DNA of 64,000 nt from Aquatica leii (taxonomy: Eukaryota; Arthropoda; Insecta; Coleoptera; Lampyridae), in the NCBI GenBank assembly GCA_035610365.1, contig CM069433.1, positions 127,614,545 to 127,678,544 on the forward strand, written 5' to 3'. Position numbers and translations under genes: made by a program. Positions 19,050-30,185 of this stretch are shown here, one piece after another (position 1 is the stretch's first letter; the number at the start of each line of letters is the position of its first letter). Under the pieces are notes generated by a model. It ran no database searches. It was not told the origin of the DNA and saw only the letters and a list, made by a program, of their open reading frames with translations.

Positions 19050-21889
19050 CTGGACCTATTCTCAATAAGCGAACAAACAATTTTTATCAACAATTAAAAG
19101 AAGATGAGAATTACTTTAGCATCTTCCACTTAAACATTCAAAGTCTAAATAATAAACTGAATGAATTAGAAAGTTTTCTCAGTGATAAAAATTTCAACGT
19201 TGTGTGTTTATCTGAACATTGGTTTTGTGATTCGGAACTATTAAGGGATTTGACAATTGGCTCTTGGAGTACAGTTTCCTTTTTCTGCAGATCTCGAACT
19301 ATTCATGGAGGAGTTGTAATTATTAAAAGAAATAGTGCACAAGCGTTATCTTTGGACAACGTAAATAACCTGTCCATCGAATTGCATTGTGAAATCTGCG
19401 CAGTTTTATATGATGATAAAATTGTAATAATAACTGTGTACCGATCACCTCAGGGTGACTTTAAGATTTTTATAGATAACATGCAATTAATTCTTGAGAA
19501 AATTAATCGTAATAAGTGTGTTTTAATAACCGGTGATTTCAACGTTCACTTTAATTCTGAAGATAAGAAGTCGCGAATTTTGTGTGACTTACTAATTTCA
19601 TACGGTTTTAAGACTACCGTTCTATCCCCTACTCGTGGTGATAGGTGCTTAGACAATATTTTTATAAACTTTTCCGACGACTACACTGTTGATACGATTG
19701 AAAGTGGATTATCAGATCATTTGGGTCAATCTTTAACTTTAAATTATCGGACTTCAAGAACTAAAGACAAATATATTACATATAAACTGCGTCCAATCAC
19801 ATCAAGAGGGTTAAACATCTTTTATAATATGTTAAACAATTGTGACTGGTTATTTTTAAAAGATGATAGTATCAATGTAAACCAAAAATTTTCTATATTT
19901 TTTGATAATATCCATAAAGCATTTCTGAGATCTTTTCCAGAAATGAAAATTGTATCAAGAAAACATGATTGTGGAGTGCAATGGTTCAACGTACATCTAA
20001 AACAATTAAGAGACAATCTACATTTTGTTAATAGTTTATACCGTACTTACGGAACTGATAAATTATATAGACTTTATAAAAATCTGAAATTCTCATATAA
20101 AGCAGAAATAAAAATAGCTAAAATAAAAGCGAATGACAACTTCATAAATAATGCTGGTAACCCAGTCAAGGCGATGTGGAGTATCATAAATTCTAATCGG
20201 CATGTAAAACAGAGTAGCTCTATCTCTACCTTGTCTGCCAATGACTTTAATATATATTTTAGCAATATAGCTAATCAATTAACGAACGATACTTCATATT
20301 CCAATGAGATTCCATTACACTACAACTCAAATTTATCTACTACTGATATTTTTCGATTTAATTGTGTATCTCACAATGAAGTTGCGAATGCTATTCGGTC
20401 GCTAAAAAATAGTAACGCTAAGGACATTTACGGTATGAGTACCAAGCTAATTAAACGTAGCATGTGCATTCTTATCAATCCACTCACCTGTATAATCAAT
20501 AATATAATTGCAACAGGAATCTATCCGGATTTGTTTAAATTAGCGCTCATACTTCCGCTTCACAAAAATGGCAGTCAAAACGAGTTAAATAATTATCGAC
20601 CTATATCTCTACTACCCGTTCTATCCAAGGTACTAGAAAAAATACTTAGTTTACAAATAAGTAATTATTTTGAAACTAAAAAAATTTTCTTCAGTGAGCA
20701 ATTTGGATTTAGAAAAAACCGTAATACTGCTGGTGCTATATCATCCTTTGTTACTAAAACTTTACAATGTTTTGAGAGTGGAATGCATTCGATAGCCACC
20801 TTCATCGATCTATCCAAAGCCTTCGATTGTGTACCGCACAACATTTTGGTTATGAAGTTGAAACAATTCTACAATTTTGATTATGTCAGCGCCTCACTTA
20901 TTAATTCCTACCTAGAGAATCGATTCCAATGTGTTCTCTTCAACAATCAAATATCTGAATATCGACCGATAAAACAAGGAGTGCCGCAGGGATCCATACT
21001 TGGGCCACTGCTTTTCTTGCTGTACATTAACGATTTACCGGCCTTCCTGAAGGATGAAGTCGAATGCATACTTTATGCGGACGATGCTACTCTGTTCTGT
21101 AAAGATGAAAATGTAATTGTCGCCCTCCAAAACACCGAAAAAGCTATCAAGATAGTTAAAAACTGGTGCAATAGTAATAAACTAAAATTGAACTGCAACA
21201 AGACTGAGACAATGCATCTCACATTGAAACGAACAGAATTAACCATCGGCAAAAATAATTTAAAGTTTCTGGGATGTAACTTAGATTCACGCTTAACTTT
21301 TAATAATCATTGTTCTATGTTGTCTCAAAAAATAAATAAATACATTTTTCTTCTGAGGCGTCTTTCCGATAGTACTACTGTAAGTACAGTAAAAAGTGCA
21401 TATTTCTCTTTAATACATAGTGCAATATCCTATGCTATCACAGTCTGGGGTCACTCGTCACATTGGCGGGAGGTATTCAAGATACAACGGAGAGCAGTTC
21501 GTGTTATTGCAGGACTTGGATATAAAGAAGACTGCAAAGCTGCGTTTATAAATCATAAGATTTTAACGTTGCCGAGTATATTTATTTTAGAGAGCTTGTG
21601 TAGCGCTAGAAATAGTGTTTCAAAATTCACATGTCAATCTGACTATCATCATTACAATACAAGATGTAGCAATAACATTCGCATAGATTATTGTAGATTA
21701 ACAAAATCACAAAATGGACCTCAATACCAATCACAGCGACTCTTCAATAGTTTACCATCAGCTATAAGGATATTACCGTTAAACGAATTTAAGAAAACAA
21801 TCAAAACATTTTTACTTTCTAAAGCGTTTTATAATTATGACGAGTATTACCAATGTTCTATTGATATTCTAAACTTTTTTAATAATTAA
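18983..21889 (+). CDS. LINE ORF2: APE-type endonuclease and reverse transcriptase
   Basis: The ORF gives 968 residues, open throughout. The endonuclease starts near residue 47 with FHLNIQSLNNKL and contains LSEHWF, ITGDFNVHF, LDNIFIN and the terminal SDH. The RT has YRPISLLPVLSKVLEKIL, FIDLSKAFDCVPH, GVPQGSILGPLLFLLYINDL and the catalytic YADD at 698-701. A C-terminal RT-associated segment follows (QRRAVRVIAGL). These are the features of a Jockey/CR1-group non-LTR element. I cannot choose the clade without a tree. A TAAA-type tail begins about 85 bases after the stop. With both frames open and a clean tail, this is probably a full-length, recently active copy. The exact ATG is uncertain because it lies in the ORF1 overlap; the endonuclease homology begins well downstream. 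Confidence 0.93.
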   Translation: MAQRDLYKPFFSQKEYTINCKVAGPILNKRTNNFYQQLKEDENYFSIFHLNIQSLNNKLNELESFLSDKNFNVVCLSEHWFCDSELLRDLTIGSWSTVSFFCRSRTIHGGVVIIKRNSAQALSLDNVNNLSIELHCEICAVLYDDKIVIITVYRSPQGDFKIFIDNMQLILEKINRNKCVLITGDFNVHFNSEDKKSRILCDLLISYGFKTTVLSPTRGDRCLDNIFINFSDDYTVDTIESGLSDHLGQSLTLNYRTSRTKDKYITYKLRPITSRGLNIFYNMLNNCDWLFLKDDSINVNQKFSIFFDNIHKAFLRSFPEMKIVSRKHDCGVQWFNVHLKQLRDNLHFVNSLYRTYGTDKLYRLYKNLKFSYKAEIKIAKIKANDNFINNAGNPVKAMWSIINSNRHVKQSSSISTLSANDFNIYFSNIANQLTNDTSYSNEIPLHYNSNLSTTDIFRFNCVSHNEVANAIRSLKNSNAKDIYGMSTKLIKRSMCILINPLTCIINNIIATGIYPDLFKLALILPLHKNGSQNELNNYRPISLLPVLSKVLEKILSLQISNYFETKKIFFSEQFGFRKNRNTAGAISSFVTKTLQCFESGMHSIATFIDLSKAFDCVPHNILVMKLKQFYNFDYVSASLINSYLENRFQCVLFNNQISEYRPIKQGVPQGSILGPLLFLLYINDLPAFLKDEVECILYADDATLFCKDENVIVALQNTEKAIKIVKNWCNSNKLKLNCNKTETMHLTLKRTELTIGKNNLKFLGCNLDSRLTFNNHCSMLSQKINKYIFLLRRLSDSTTVSTVKSAYFSLIHSAISYAITVWGHSSHWREVFKIQRRAVRVIAGLGYKEDCKAAFINHKILTLPSIFILESLCSARNSVSKFTCQSDYHHYNTRCSNNIRIDYCRLTKSQNGPQYQSQRLFNSLPSAIRILPLNEFKKTIKTFLLSKAFYNYDEYYQCSIDILNFFNN

Positions 21890-21973
21890 TTTTATGAATC
21901 ATTTCATTATGTATCATTTTTATAGTTATTTTTTTTCTGACGAGTGTAAATACAATTTTGTATAATTAACACA

Positions 21974-22013
21974 GATAAATAAACAATAAATAAATAAATA
22001 AATAAATAAACAA
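21974..22013 (+). repeat. TAAA-type microsatellite tail of the LINE
   Basis: About ten AAAT/TAAA units with two interruptions lie 85 bases after the ORF2 stop. A short tandem repeat tail instead of plain poly(A) is usual for several CR1/Jockey-group LINEs, and it marks the 3-prime end of this copy. Confidence 0.75.
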
Positions 22014-23884
22014 AGTCTTCTTAACGCTGCAGACTTTTAAAACGAGACTGACTTGTAACTGTCACTTTTTATATTTTTACCTTATCTGGGATTAGAACAT
22101 TCCATCTCTGTTGATATCGTTTCGAATATTCCAAATATTTTAGAAACGGCTTAATATGTTGTTTTCTGGTCCATACGTATATATCTAGGTTAAAAAACAA
22201 CAAACGCCTATAATGTCAAAAAAAACTTTTTTTTAAAATATAAATTACTTTTCTAAATATTGTAAATTTGGAAATTTACAAAGAAAAGTATATTTAAAAA
22301 GAGATATGTGGTAATAATTTTTTTCAAATTAAAATATATTTTAAACTTCTTGTGTTTTTAAGAAAACTACTAAGCTATGTCTAGTACCTATAAATAACAC
22401 TAGTTGCTTAAAAAGGTTATATCTTAAAATTAATTTATTTTTATGTTTTAATTACTTTGTCAATTTTATTACAAGATTATTTAAAAACTTTATATCAACG
22501 TCACACGATATTAATAGCTAAAACAAAAGCGTTACGTATTTGTAAGAAAAAACTAAACTAGGGACTAAATAGGATAATACGTAATTTTCTTTTCTCTAAA
22601 ATAAATAAAAACTTTGCATTTAAATAAACGCTGATTACACTTTTGGCAAAATAGCTATTTCAAGGTATTGAATTAGTTTTCTTTTAGAGATAAAGCTGGT
22701 TAACACAAGTTTTTCTTAAATTTGCTTTCAACTTCCCCTGTTATTTAAATTATCTAAACTTTGAATAGTGTTTAATGCTAAAAATTTAAATCCAAGTTTC
22801 TTCTTTTAAGTACTATTTAAGTACGATTTGTTAATTCAGACAGTGTATGTTTAATGAATATTTCAATTGATACGTTGTAATGTGGATTTATATTTTTTAA
22901 AGTTTGCATGTACGCAAAGGTTTTTTGTATATAGAAATGTTTCTTTAACGGTTGAGTTTAACATGCAAATTTTCATTACTTACATATTTGAGTAAAGTAG
23001 AGTTCTTTGATGGTACATATTTTACATTATTTTTAATAATACAGTTTTTATGTTAACTAACCTTGATATTTAAAATAAAAAATTGTCAATAAAACACAAA
23101 AAGTAAGGTAATTTTAGAAGAGATTACTTGTGGTAGCCAAATAAATAATTTTAAAATGGATTGTCGAACTAATTTATTAATTAGCTACTTATTATTGAAA
23201 AACGGGGAAAAAGTCGTTTCCTGCTCGATTGTTTATTTTTTGAGGTACAACCTCATATGGTATTTTCAAAATGATACAGTAGGTCCCTGGCCATCTGAAC
23301 TCGGCAATTACGACATTTTTCAATAGTGACAACACTTTTTATGGCAACATTTGTCAAAAATCTATCAAAATTATCGATAATCGATAAAGAAAATGTGAAC
23401 AAAGGTAACTACGACATTGTGATTAGTGTGAAACACTTAGTTTTGACATATTCTGCACAGCTATGTTCAGTAAGCGAAACTTTTTTGTTTTAAAAAATTT
23501 AACTATACTATCTGCGTGCGAAACAAAGCCAGAACTTTAAAAAAGTTTTTAAATGAAGAATCATCATTCTAAGAGTTATAACGAGTTAAAGCTAAAGGTT
23601 TTTGCAGCCGCGTATAATTATTTTGCTTTCCTCCTCTTCACACTGCCGCCAGCATGTTTCTCGAAGCACTAAAACGTAAACGGGTCGTCGTCTTAAACAA
23701 GAAACCATAAAGATGGATTCAATATTCGGAAAATGTGTATAATATCTAACAGATCTGGAAAGAAAGACCAGCAGCGCTTAACATTCTGTTCAGGTAGGTT
23801 GATAAATTTTTTTTAGGAAACTTTGTAAAAATAGAATGCAATGACGGCAAAGATCCGCACTCTAAGATAATTCACTGCTACACA
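22014..23884. other. AT-rich noncoding stretch
   Basis: No gene, RNA gene or repeat structure can be supported. It contains long T- and A-rich runs only. Confidence 0.6.
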
Positions 23885-24127
23885 GAGTAGGAATGTGCCA
23901 CTTAGCTTATAGAATCGATTTGGAAAAAAAATCGACGTTAAAAAAATCGATTTCACAAAAGTCGATTTTAAGTAATACAATTTATTTTTAAAATGTTTTC
24001 TTTATTATGCTTATTAGATTTATACAAATTTTTATTATAAATACCACCCTTTAGTTTTCAAAAGAATTCAAAAAAATAACTGCTTTAATTTTTCTCCTGA
24101 TAATTTTGACCTGCCTTCCATGATAAG

Positions 24128-25269
24128 TCATGCTTTAGAAAATAATCTTATAAAAATGGGGTAAAAATTGTCATAAATCAATCCAAAATTGATTGCATCA
24201 TACTTTATGGGTAAAGCCGATTGTTGTAAGTATTGACTCAAATCGTCCATAACATCGCATGTGGATACACCTCCTTGATTTTTATTTCTTTCTTTCTGCA
24301 TTTGGGTATGGTACATGCCATATGTCATCTTCTTTAAGTTCAGAAAAACTAGAAGTCATCTCGTAACGTGTGTGGTGAGGAGTAGTGGCTTCAATTTCCT
24401 CTTTTATTTTTTCAACAGCGCGTGCAACGGCCAAGGGATCAGAAAAATGTAATTATTTAAATAGCGAATCCAGTATTGTAGACATAGCCAATACTTTTAG
24501 TTTTTCAATATGTTCAAACCTTTTTTTCAATTCAACTTTTAATACGTTTTTCAATTCAAGACCTACTGATGTTTGGACAGAAATATTGTCAATTTTTCTT
24601 TTTAAAATGTAGTCAAGAGAACGATTCTGCTGCCAGTACAGTAGGTATCACCACTTATGTCTTAAGTGACACTTTCTAAATGTTTCAGTACATGTACAAT
24701 TTCTTTTATAATTTAAAGTTCAGAACCTGATACCATTTGGGGTGCTTTTTCGGTACATATTAATATTGGTCCTAACTTTCAGCCAGCTCAACGAACCGTT
24801 CTAATATATAAAATGTCGAATTCCATCTTGTTGGCACAGACTGAATCAGTTTTAAATCAGCAACTCCACGAAGTGCATTTGCTGCATTAACAGATTGCTT
24901 AAAGAAATTTACAATGTTTTTAACCGATGTAATAATTTCCTTAACTAATATATTTTCAGCAACCCTTGAAGCTACTAAATTTATAGCATGTGCAAAGCAG
25001 GGAAGGTGTTTCTGGGGGCCAAAAATGTTAGTATTTGCTTTAGTTATGTTTGTGGCATCAGTTACAACTGCTGCAACTTTATTCATTACATTCCATTTTG
25101 TTAAAATATCAAATAACGCTTCTTGTAGATTTATAGCCGTATGTGACTGGTTTAATTCTTTTGTCACAAGGACAACACTTTTTCGTCTATAATGCAATGC
25201 GCTGTAACACCTGTTAAAAAAAAAACTTAATTTTACAATTGCAACTTCGTGTGTAGTCTTATTTAACAT
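24128..25269 (-). pseudogene. hAT transposase relic (ZBED-like)
   Basis: The minus strand at 24772-25269 reads VAAVVTDATNITKA, then HLPCFAHAINLVASRV, then VPTRWNSTFYILERF. These are core blocks of the hAT transposase catalytic region, including the Asp of VTD and the CFAH block. After stops and frame changes around 24330-24770, the minus strand at 24128-24328 gives DDLSQYLQQSALPIKYDAI, which matches the hAT C-terminal dimerisation domain. Downstream, near 23890-23965, lie a GAATGTGCC word and repeated AATCGATTT and GTCGATTTT, the kind of terminal sequence hAT elements carry. The matching 5-prime end was not found. The N-terminal BED finger is missing. The copy is dead. Confidence 0.82.
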
Positions 25270-25499
25270 TAAATATTTTATTTATACTACGTTACATTAA
25301 ATAATTGACCTCAAGAAGAAATTATCATATTATTCTGTATATCCATTGAAAAAAATTAAATACAAATATGCTTACAACAAAAGAACCGAAAAAGTAGCTG
25401 TTCTAATCCTAAATATAAATCATAAATCAGTTATTTGCAATGGTAAATTATCTTTTAGTATCATAAATAGAAGGCTGCCAGTTATCTTTGCTTCGCGAC

Positions 25500-26052
25500 A
25501 TGCACCTTTTGAGAGGTCTCATGGGATGTTTATCTTTATGTATTTTAATTAGACCATAAATCTTCGGAGGTGTACTATTATATGTTATGCGTTTTTTTAT
25601 AAGTAATAAAGTCAATGTGTCCATTATTATATAATTATTTGCTCAATTTTTTGTTTCTTATTCTGAAATTTTGGTCGTAACATCAACGTCAGTTATTTTA
25701 TATACATATATTATTGTTAAGTTAAATCAAAATTTTTTCATTGTATTCGTCTTTGTGTATGATGACAGTAGCATTACTTTTGTCAGATTATATAATTAAA
25801 ATGTCTTTATGGGTTTTACTAAAATTCTTAGTAGATGTTACTAGTCCCTTAATAAATAAATGTTTTTGCATTACTATTTACAAAGTTGTTGATGACATTA
25901 ACGATTTTCCTCCTCAATTTTTCTTTTTTATCATCATGGAGAAATGTGAGTATGTCTTCTGTGTCTTTAACTAAACTTATTATCGGTAAGGTATTGTAGT
26001 AATTACACATGAACTTAGAGGATAACAATAATAAATTCAACAAATTGAGCAA
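25500..26052 (-). pseudogene. Penelope-like element RT N-terminal fragment, minus strand
   Basis: Read on the minus strand from 26052 downward, pieces in several frames give KLRRKIVNVINNFVNSNAK, then a segment with SDKSNATVIIHKDEYNEK (25740-25810), then PPKIYGLIKIHKDKHPMRP (25510-25590). This is the order of the N-terminal and first RT blocks of Penelope-like elements. The partner fragment at 26009-26251 on the plus strand repeats the YGLIKI-KDEHPMRP block, so two copies meet head to head here. Frame breaks make it nonfunctional. Confidence 0.65.
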
Positions 26053-26251
26053 GCATTATAATGGACAGATTGACTTTACTACTAAAAATAAAAAAATCAT
26101 AACGTACGCTAGCAGACTTTCGAAGTTTTATGGTCTAATTAAAATATATAAAGATGAACATCCTATGAGACCTAGTGTTTCATGTATAGGATTTGCTATG
26201 TATAAAATCTCTTTAAGTATATTTCTAATATCTCTTATATGGTTAAATTAA
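26009..26251 (+). pseudogene. Penelope-like element RT fragment, plus strand
   Basis: The open frame contains NKLSKHYNGQIDFTTKNK and then LSKFYGLIKIYKDEHPMRPS and VSCIG. The last is the RT block usually written YGLPKIHK-RPIVS in Penelope-like elements. It ends abruptly after the SCIG block, and a second plus-strand copy starts about 30 bases later. Confidence 0.75.
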
Positions 26252-26279
26252 TTAAGCTAAAAAAGTCATATATTAAATT

Positions 26280-26748
26280 AAAATTGTGAACGTCATTATC
26301 AACTTTATCAACAGAAAATCTAAACAGAACTTGACACCGCAAGACTTATTTATCAAGACTTTAGTGACATCGACAAAGAAATTCACTAAAACACAATGAC
26401 CTTTTAATTACTAGATTTGATAAAGGCAATTGCTCAGATATCATACATAAGACGAAAACCAAGAGAAAATACGAATTTTACTTGATGACGATATGCATCT
26501 ATACATAAATAGACATAGACCTCACGACTAAATTTCAAAATAAAAACAATAAACTAAGCAAGCAACTTTATGACAACGGACACATTGACTTTACTACGTA
26601 TAACAGATTTAAAACTCACACAAACACACCACCTAAGTTTTACGGTTTAATTAAAACTCATAAACATGAACACCCTATAAGAGCAATTGTCTCATGTATA
26701 GGGGCTCCTACCTATCAATTATCTAAATATATTTCATATATAATACAG
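26280..26748 (+). pseudogene. Penelope-like element RT fragment, second plus-strand copy
   Basis: Pieces in different frames read KIVNVIINFINRKSKQNLTP, then RFDKGNCSDIIHKTKTKRKY, then NKLSKQLYDNGHIDFTT, then PPKFYGLIKTHKHEHPIRAI and VSCIGAPTYQLSKYIS. Homology ends near 26748 at the join with LTR-like sequence. The following RT block (FDVTSLF) appears only at 31.66 kb, so this copy and the one at 31.6 kb may be two halves of one element split by later insertions. Confidence 0.7.
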
Positions 26749-26825
26749 TGTGACGCTTACTCCGGGTCGGACTGCTTATATGAAATAGAAAGCTAAATAA
26801 CGGTACGGTTCTCGGGCGCCAAATT

Positions 26826-27266
26826 TGTTCGGGGAGTTTACTCTCCTGTTAGACGGTGTTGTCCGGGTAACTGCAGTGAAGACATGGTTGTCCAGGTCCT
26901 TAAACGGTTCTAAAAGCGGAGCTAGGCGACGGAAATAAAATAACTTTATTTTATTCTTTAAAAAAACGGTAACGGTACGGTAGTTTCGGCGAGCTAATTG
27001 AAGGGAGCGGAAGCGGCGGAGACAACAACCAAGCAAACGTATAATGAACGGTAAAAGAAACAATGACCAATAGGCGTGCGTTCGGCAAGCGGCTACGTCG
27101 GTAACCAAATAAGCATGCAGTAACGGATTGGTGGATGGGATTATTCGGGTTCATATATTCGGCGAAAAGACGTGACTTAGAGTGGAACCAGTAGCCGTGG
27201 GAAAATCTCTCAACACGTTACTGATACCCAGTGGTGACGGCGTGTTACGCAGGCAAAAGCCTGACA
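26826..27266 (-). repeat. LTR with adjacent primer binding site, minus strand, truncated LTR retrotransposon
   Basis: On the minus strand a GC-richer block runs from TGTCAGGC at 27266 to CCGAACA at 26826. Four bases later comes TGGCGCCCGAG (from 26821 downward), identical over its first 11 bases to the PBS of the gypsy element in this window. An AATAAA lies inside the block. The leader continues only about 55 bases before Penelope sequence resumes, so this is an LTR-plus-PBS stump. The outer LTR boundary is tentative because no target duplication was found. Confidence 0.5.
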
Positions 27267-27445
27267 CTATGAACACGACGCCCGGTAAGGAGGGTTAGGG
27301 AATGGTAGACGGAGAGCGGTATCTCCCGGAGTTTTGCTTGGACATATGATGAAGCCTTTTCAGGGCGTTTCCATTAAAACAACCTTGATCTTGGAATTTT
27401 TATTGTTTATAGCTCTTTCCATTATTCAGATTTATTTTTTAGAAT

Positions 27446-29805
27446 TTACCTAGGTCTTTTTACATAATGCTCTTTCTTGCCTTCCAGTGATGCAATTTTC
27501 GTTAAGAAGTCGTCTGTTGACTTGTAGATTTTTTCGTAGATTGACGTTGCTTCTCTTATGCAGAATTCAATTAGCGTTTCAAGTTGCATGTCTTTTTGGA
27601 TGTTTTCGTTTTTAAGAAACCATGGCGCCGCCAAAACTCTTCTGATGGTACTCGACTGAAATGTTTTAAGTTTTCCTTTGTTTGTTTGTGATACATAGAC
27701 CAGCCAGCTGGCAGATACATGTGCGATTATTGGTCTTAGGTATAATTTGTAAATTTGTATACGTTGCTTGATGGTTAGTCCAAGGCTAAATATTAGTATA
27801 GGATACAGCATGCCTCTGGTTCGTCGAGCTTTAGTTAAAATTTCTTGAGTGTGTTGGTGCATTTTGAGATTTTTGTCGATTGTGACTCCTAAGTATTTGA
27901 TGTGTGGTTTCCATGCAATTTTTTCTCCGGCGACCTTAAGCGGATGAAAGTCGCCTGTGTGTTTCCCAGTGAAAATAATGGCTTCTGTTTTGGTCGTGTT
28001 AATTTTCATTTTCCAATTTGAAAACCATCGAAGCACTAAGTTAATCTGGTTTTGGATTTTTGTTATGGCGTGATTAATGTTTCTGTTGGCTGCCATAAAC
28101 ATAACTTCATCAGCGTATAAAGCGTATTCGACGTTAGCAGCTTTTGGTATGTCGTTTATGTATACATTAAATAAGGTTGGCAACAGATATCCTCGCTGTG
28201 GCACACCAGCTTGCATATATTTACTGCTTGGCATTTGGTTTTCTACTTTCACTCGATAATTTCTGTTTTCTAAATAATTTTTAGGTAGGTGCGTGAAAGC
28301 TCTTGGAACTTCCTGTTTGGTTAGCATTTTATATATAAGCCCCGCGTGTCATTTTTTTTCTGTATCAAAAAAGATGGCTACTGTTGTTTGTACGTTGCGG
28401 TTTTCTGCGATGTAGTCTAGTACTCTTATAAGTTGTAACGTCATTGATTTGTTTTTGCAGAACCCAAACTGTTGGTTAGTAAATTTCAATGTCGGTGTTA
28501 GTCTTGCGAGCAGGACTCTTTCAAAGATTTTTGCTGGTAGTAGCGAAATCGGTCTGTAGTCAAATTTTGTTTTGTTTGGCTTTGGCAGTATAATGATGAT
28601 GGCTTCTTTCCATGCGCTTTTCAGCTTTTTGATTTATTATTGTATTTGAGACTTTCTTTAGGCTTATGAATTTAACGTTTTCGGTTGGCGCCGGCGTTAC
28701 TATACTTCTTATTGTTTCTTCTACTCTGTTGCGATGCGTATCATGAATCTGAACATCAACGTTCGGTCGAAAGTTTGTTTCAAGAATATCTGCAAACAGT
28801 TCGGCTTTTGGTGCGGCTTCATAAATTATATCGCGTGGGCCACGTAAGGATGACGTTAGACGTTCGCTGTACGTACTCCGCCCATTTATTTTTGTGATAT
28901 TTTCTTATAATTATTTGTAGCGTTGCTTGTTTAGCTGTTTTAGCTGCCGAATCTCTTGTCAGTTGCCGTTAGTTCTTGTTAGTTATCTTTTTTCTTTGAT
29001 GGCTTGTTTAATGTAATCCGGTGTTTTGATGTACCTGTTGTTTTCATATTGCTTGGTATTTTTAATTAAAGCTTGATGTATTTTTTGCGTAATATTTGTG
29101 ACGTGACGTTCAATGTCGTCAGGCGAGCGAATGTTTGGGTTTCCTGTTTTAATTTCATTCTGAAGTGTTTCGTAGAATTTGCGCCAGTTGGTAACGTTTT
29201 TCTTTCTACCTGTGGCATTTCTGGTAGGATATTTTAATAATCACCGGTAGATGATCGGAGCTTAGGTCTATCAGCACGTCGACATTTACAGCGTATGGTA
29301 TGTTGCGCGTGACAATGATGTCTAGTACTTCTGGATTCTCTTGCGGGTTGGGAGGTATTCTCGTAGGTTGATCCGAGCCAATAATTCGCTGTGCGCGAAT
29401 CCCAATCCGGATGTTTAGCATTTAGGTCACCTGCTATTAACGTAGATTCGTCGCTTCCGGCTAGTAGATCGTCGATATCTTCGGTTAATAGAGGAGTATC
29501 TGGACTTCTGTATGCTGCGATAATGTTAAGATTGCGGTTGCTTATCCTAATTTGGCATCCCGTAGAATCCATGCTGGGAGATTAATGTATTGGTGAGTTA
29601 AATTTCGTTTGATTAGAATCGCGGTCCCGCCTGCTCTCTGTTGCTGTGTTACTCTGTTGTTATTGAAATAGGTTTGGTAGTTTGCTATTTGAAATTTGCC
29701 GGTACTTTTAGGGTGCGTTTCACCGAGCATGCGGATATCTATGTTGTGATCGGATAAAAATTGACGTAATTCGCTGCGCTTGTTTTTGATGCCGTGGCAT
29801 TCCAA
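27446..29805 (-). pseudogene. Jockey-like LINE ORF2 (endonuclease and RT), broken
   Basis: On the minus strand the endonuclease appears in overlapping frames. It includes MLGETHPKS, LIKRNLTHQYINLPAW, IIAAYRSPDTPL, LIAGDLNAKHPDWDSR and LSSDHLPV. The RT follows after several stops: a segment with YRPISLLP and FGFCKNKSM near 28450-28560, then the open part 27446-28327. That part has AGVPQRGYLLPTLFNVYIND, the catalytic block ALYADEVMF at 28106-28117, KTEAIIFTGK and KYLGVTIDK. The catalytic YADD is YADE, so the last active-site Asp is lost, and GVPQGS is also altered. Together with frame breaks this marks a dead copy. Its ORF1 lies upstream at 30186-31150. The family is Jockey-like, judged from the accompanying Gag-like ORF1. 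Confidence 0.85.
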
Positions 29806-30185
29806 TAGACGGTTGTGAGATGGTTACGTACGTTAGCCATTGCTGCAGAGAATCTCGCTAATTGCTGCTATTATTAGCGGAGCTATAGGTTTTCCTTCGA
29901 AGTATGCATTGGCAATTTTTTGGATCTAGGAAAATATGTTTGGAAGATCTAAGTTGATTTTGTTTTCGTGGGTTTAAGTTTCTTGCCGTTCATGTTCTTG
30001 TGGAGTTGCGGTTGTTGATTGTTTTCTGGTTGGTGTGTTTGTTGTTCTTGAGGTTGTTGTGGTGGTGATTGCTGAGTTTGTAAATTCTTAGGTTGTTGTG
30101 TTTGTTGCGGTTGCGGCTTTTTTGGTACTTGCTTTTAAGATTCCGTAGATGTTTTCTTTTGTCGGGGAGCAGCAACAGCGGCATA
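29806..30185 (-). other. tail of LINE ORF1 and inter-ORF region
   Basis: Minus-strand sequence here is Gln/Pro/Asn-rich in all frames (words such as QQPQEQQTHQPENNQQPQ) and is probably the low-complexity C-terminal tail of the Jockey-like ORF1, with frame breaks. No separate gene is supported. Confidence 0.5.

Noticed and set aside
26776-27154. Two overlapping minus-strand frames of 110 and 67 codons in a GC-richer block
   Set aside because: They coincide with the LTR-like sequence and have no recognisable domain; the base composition explains the open frames.
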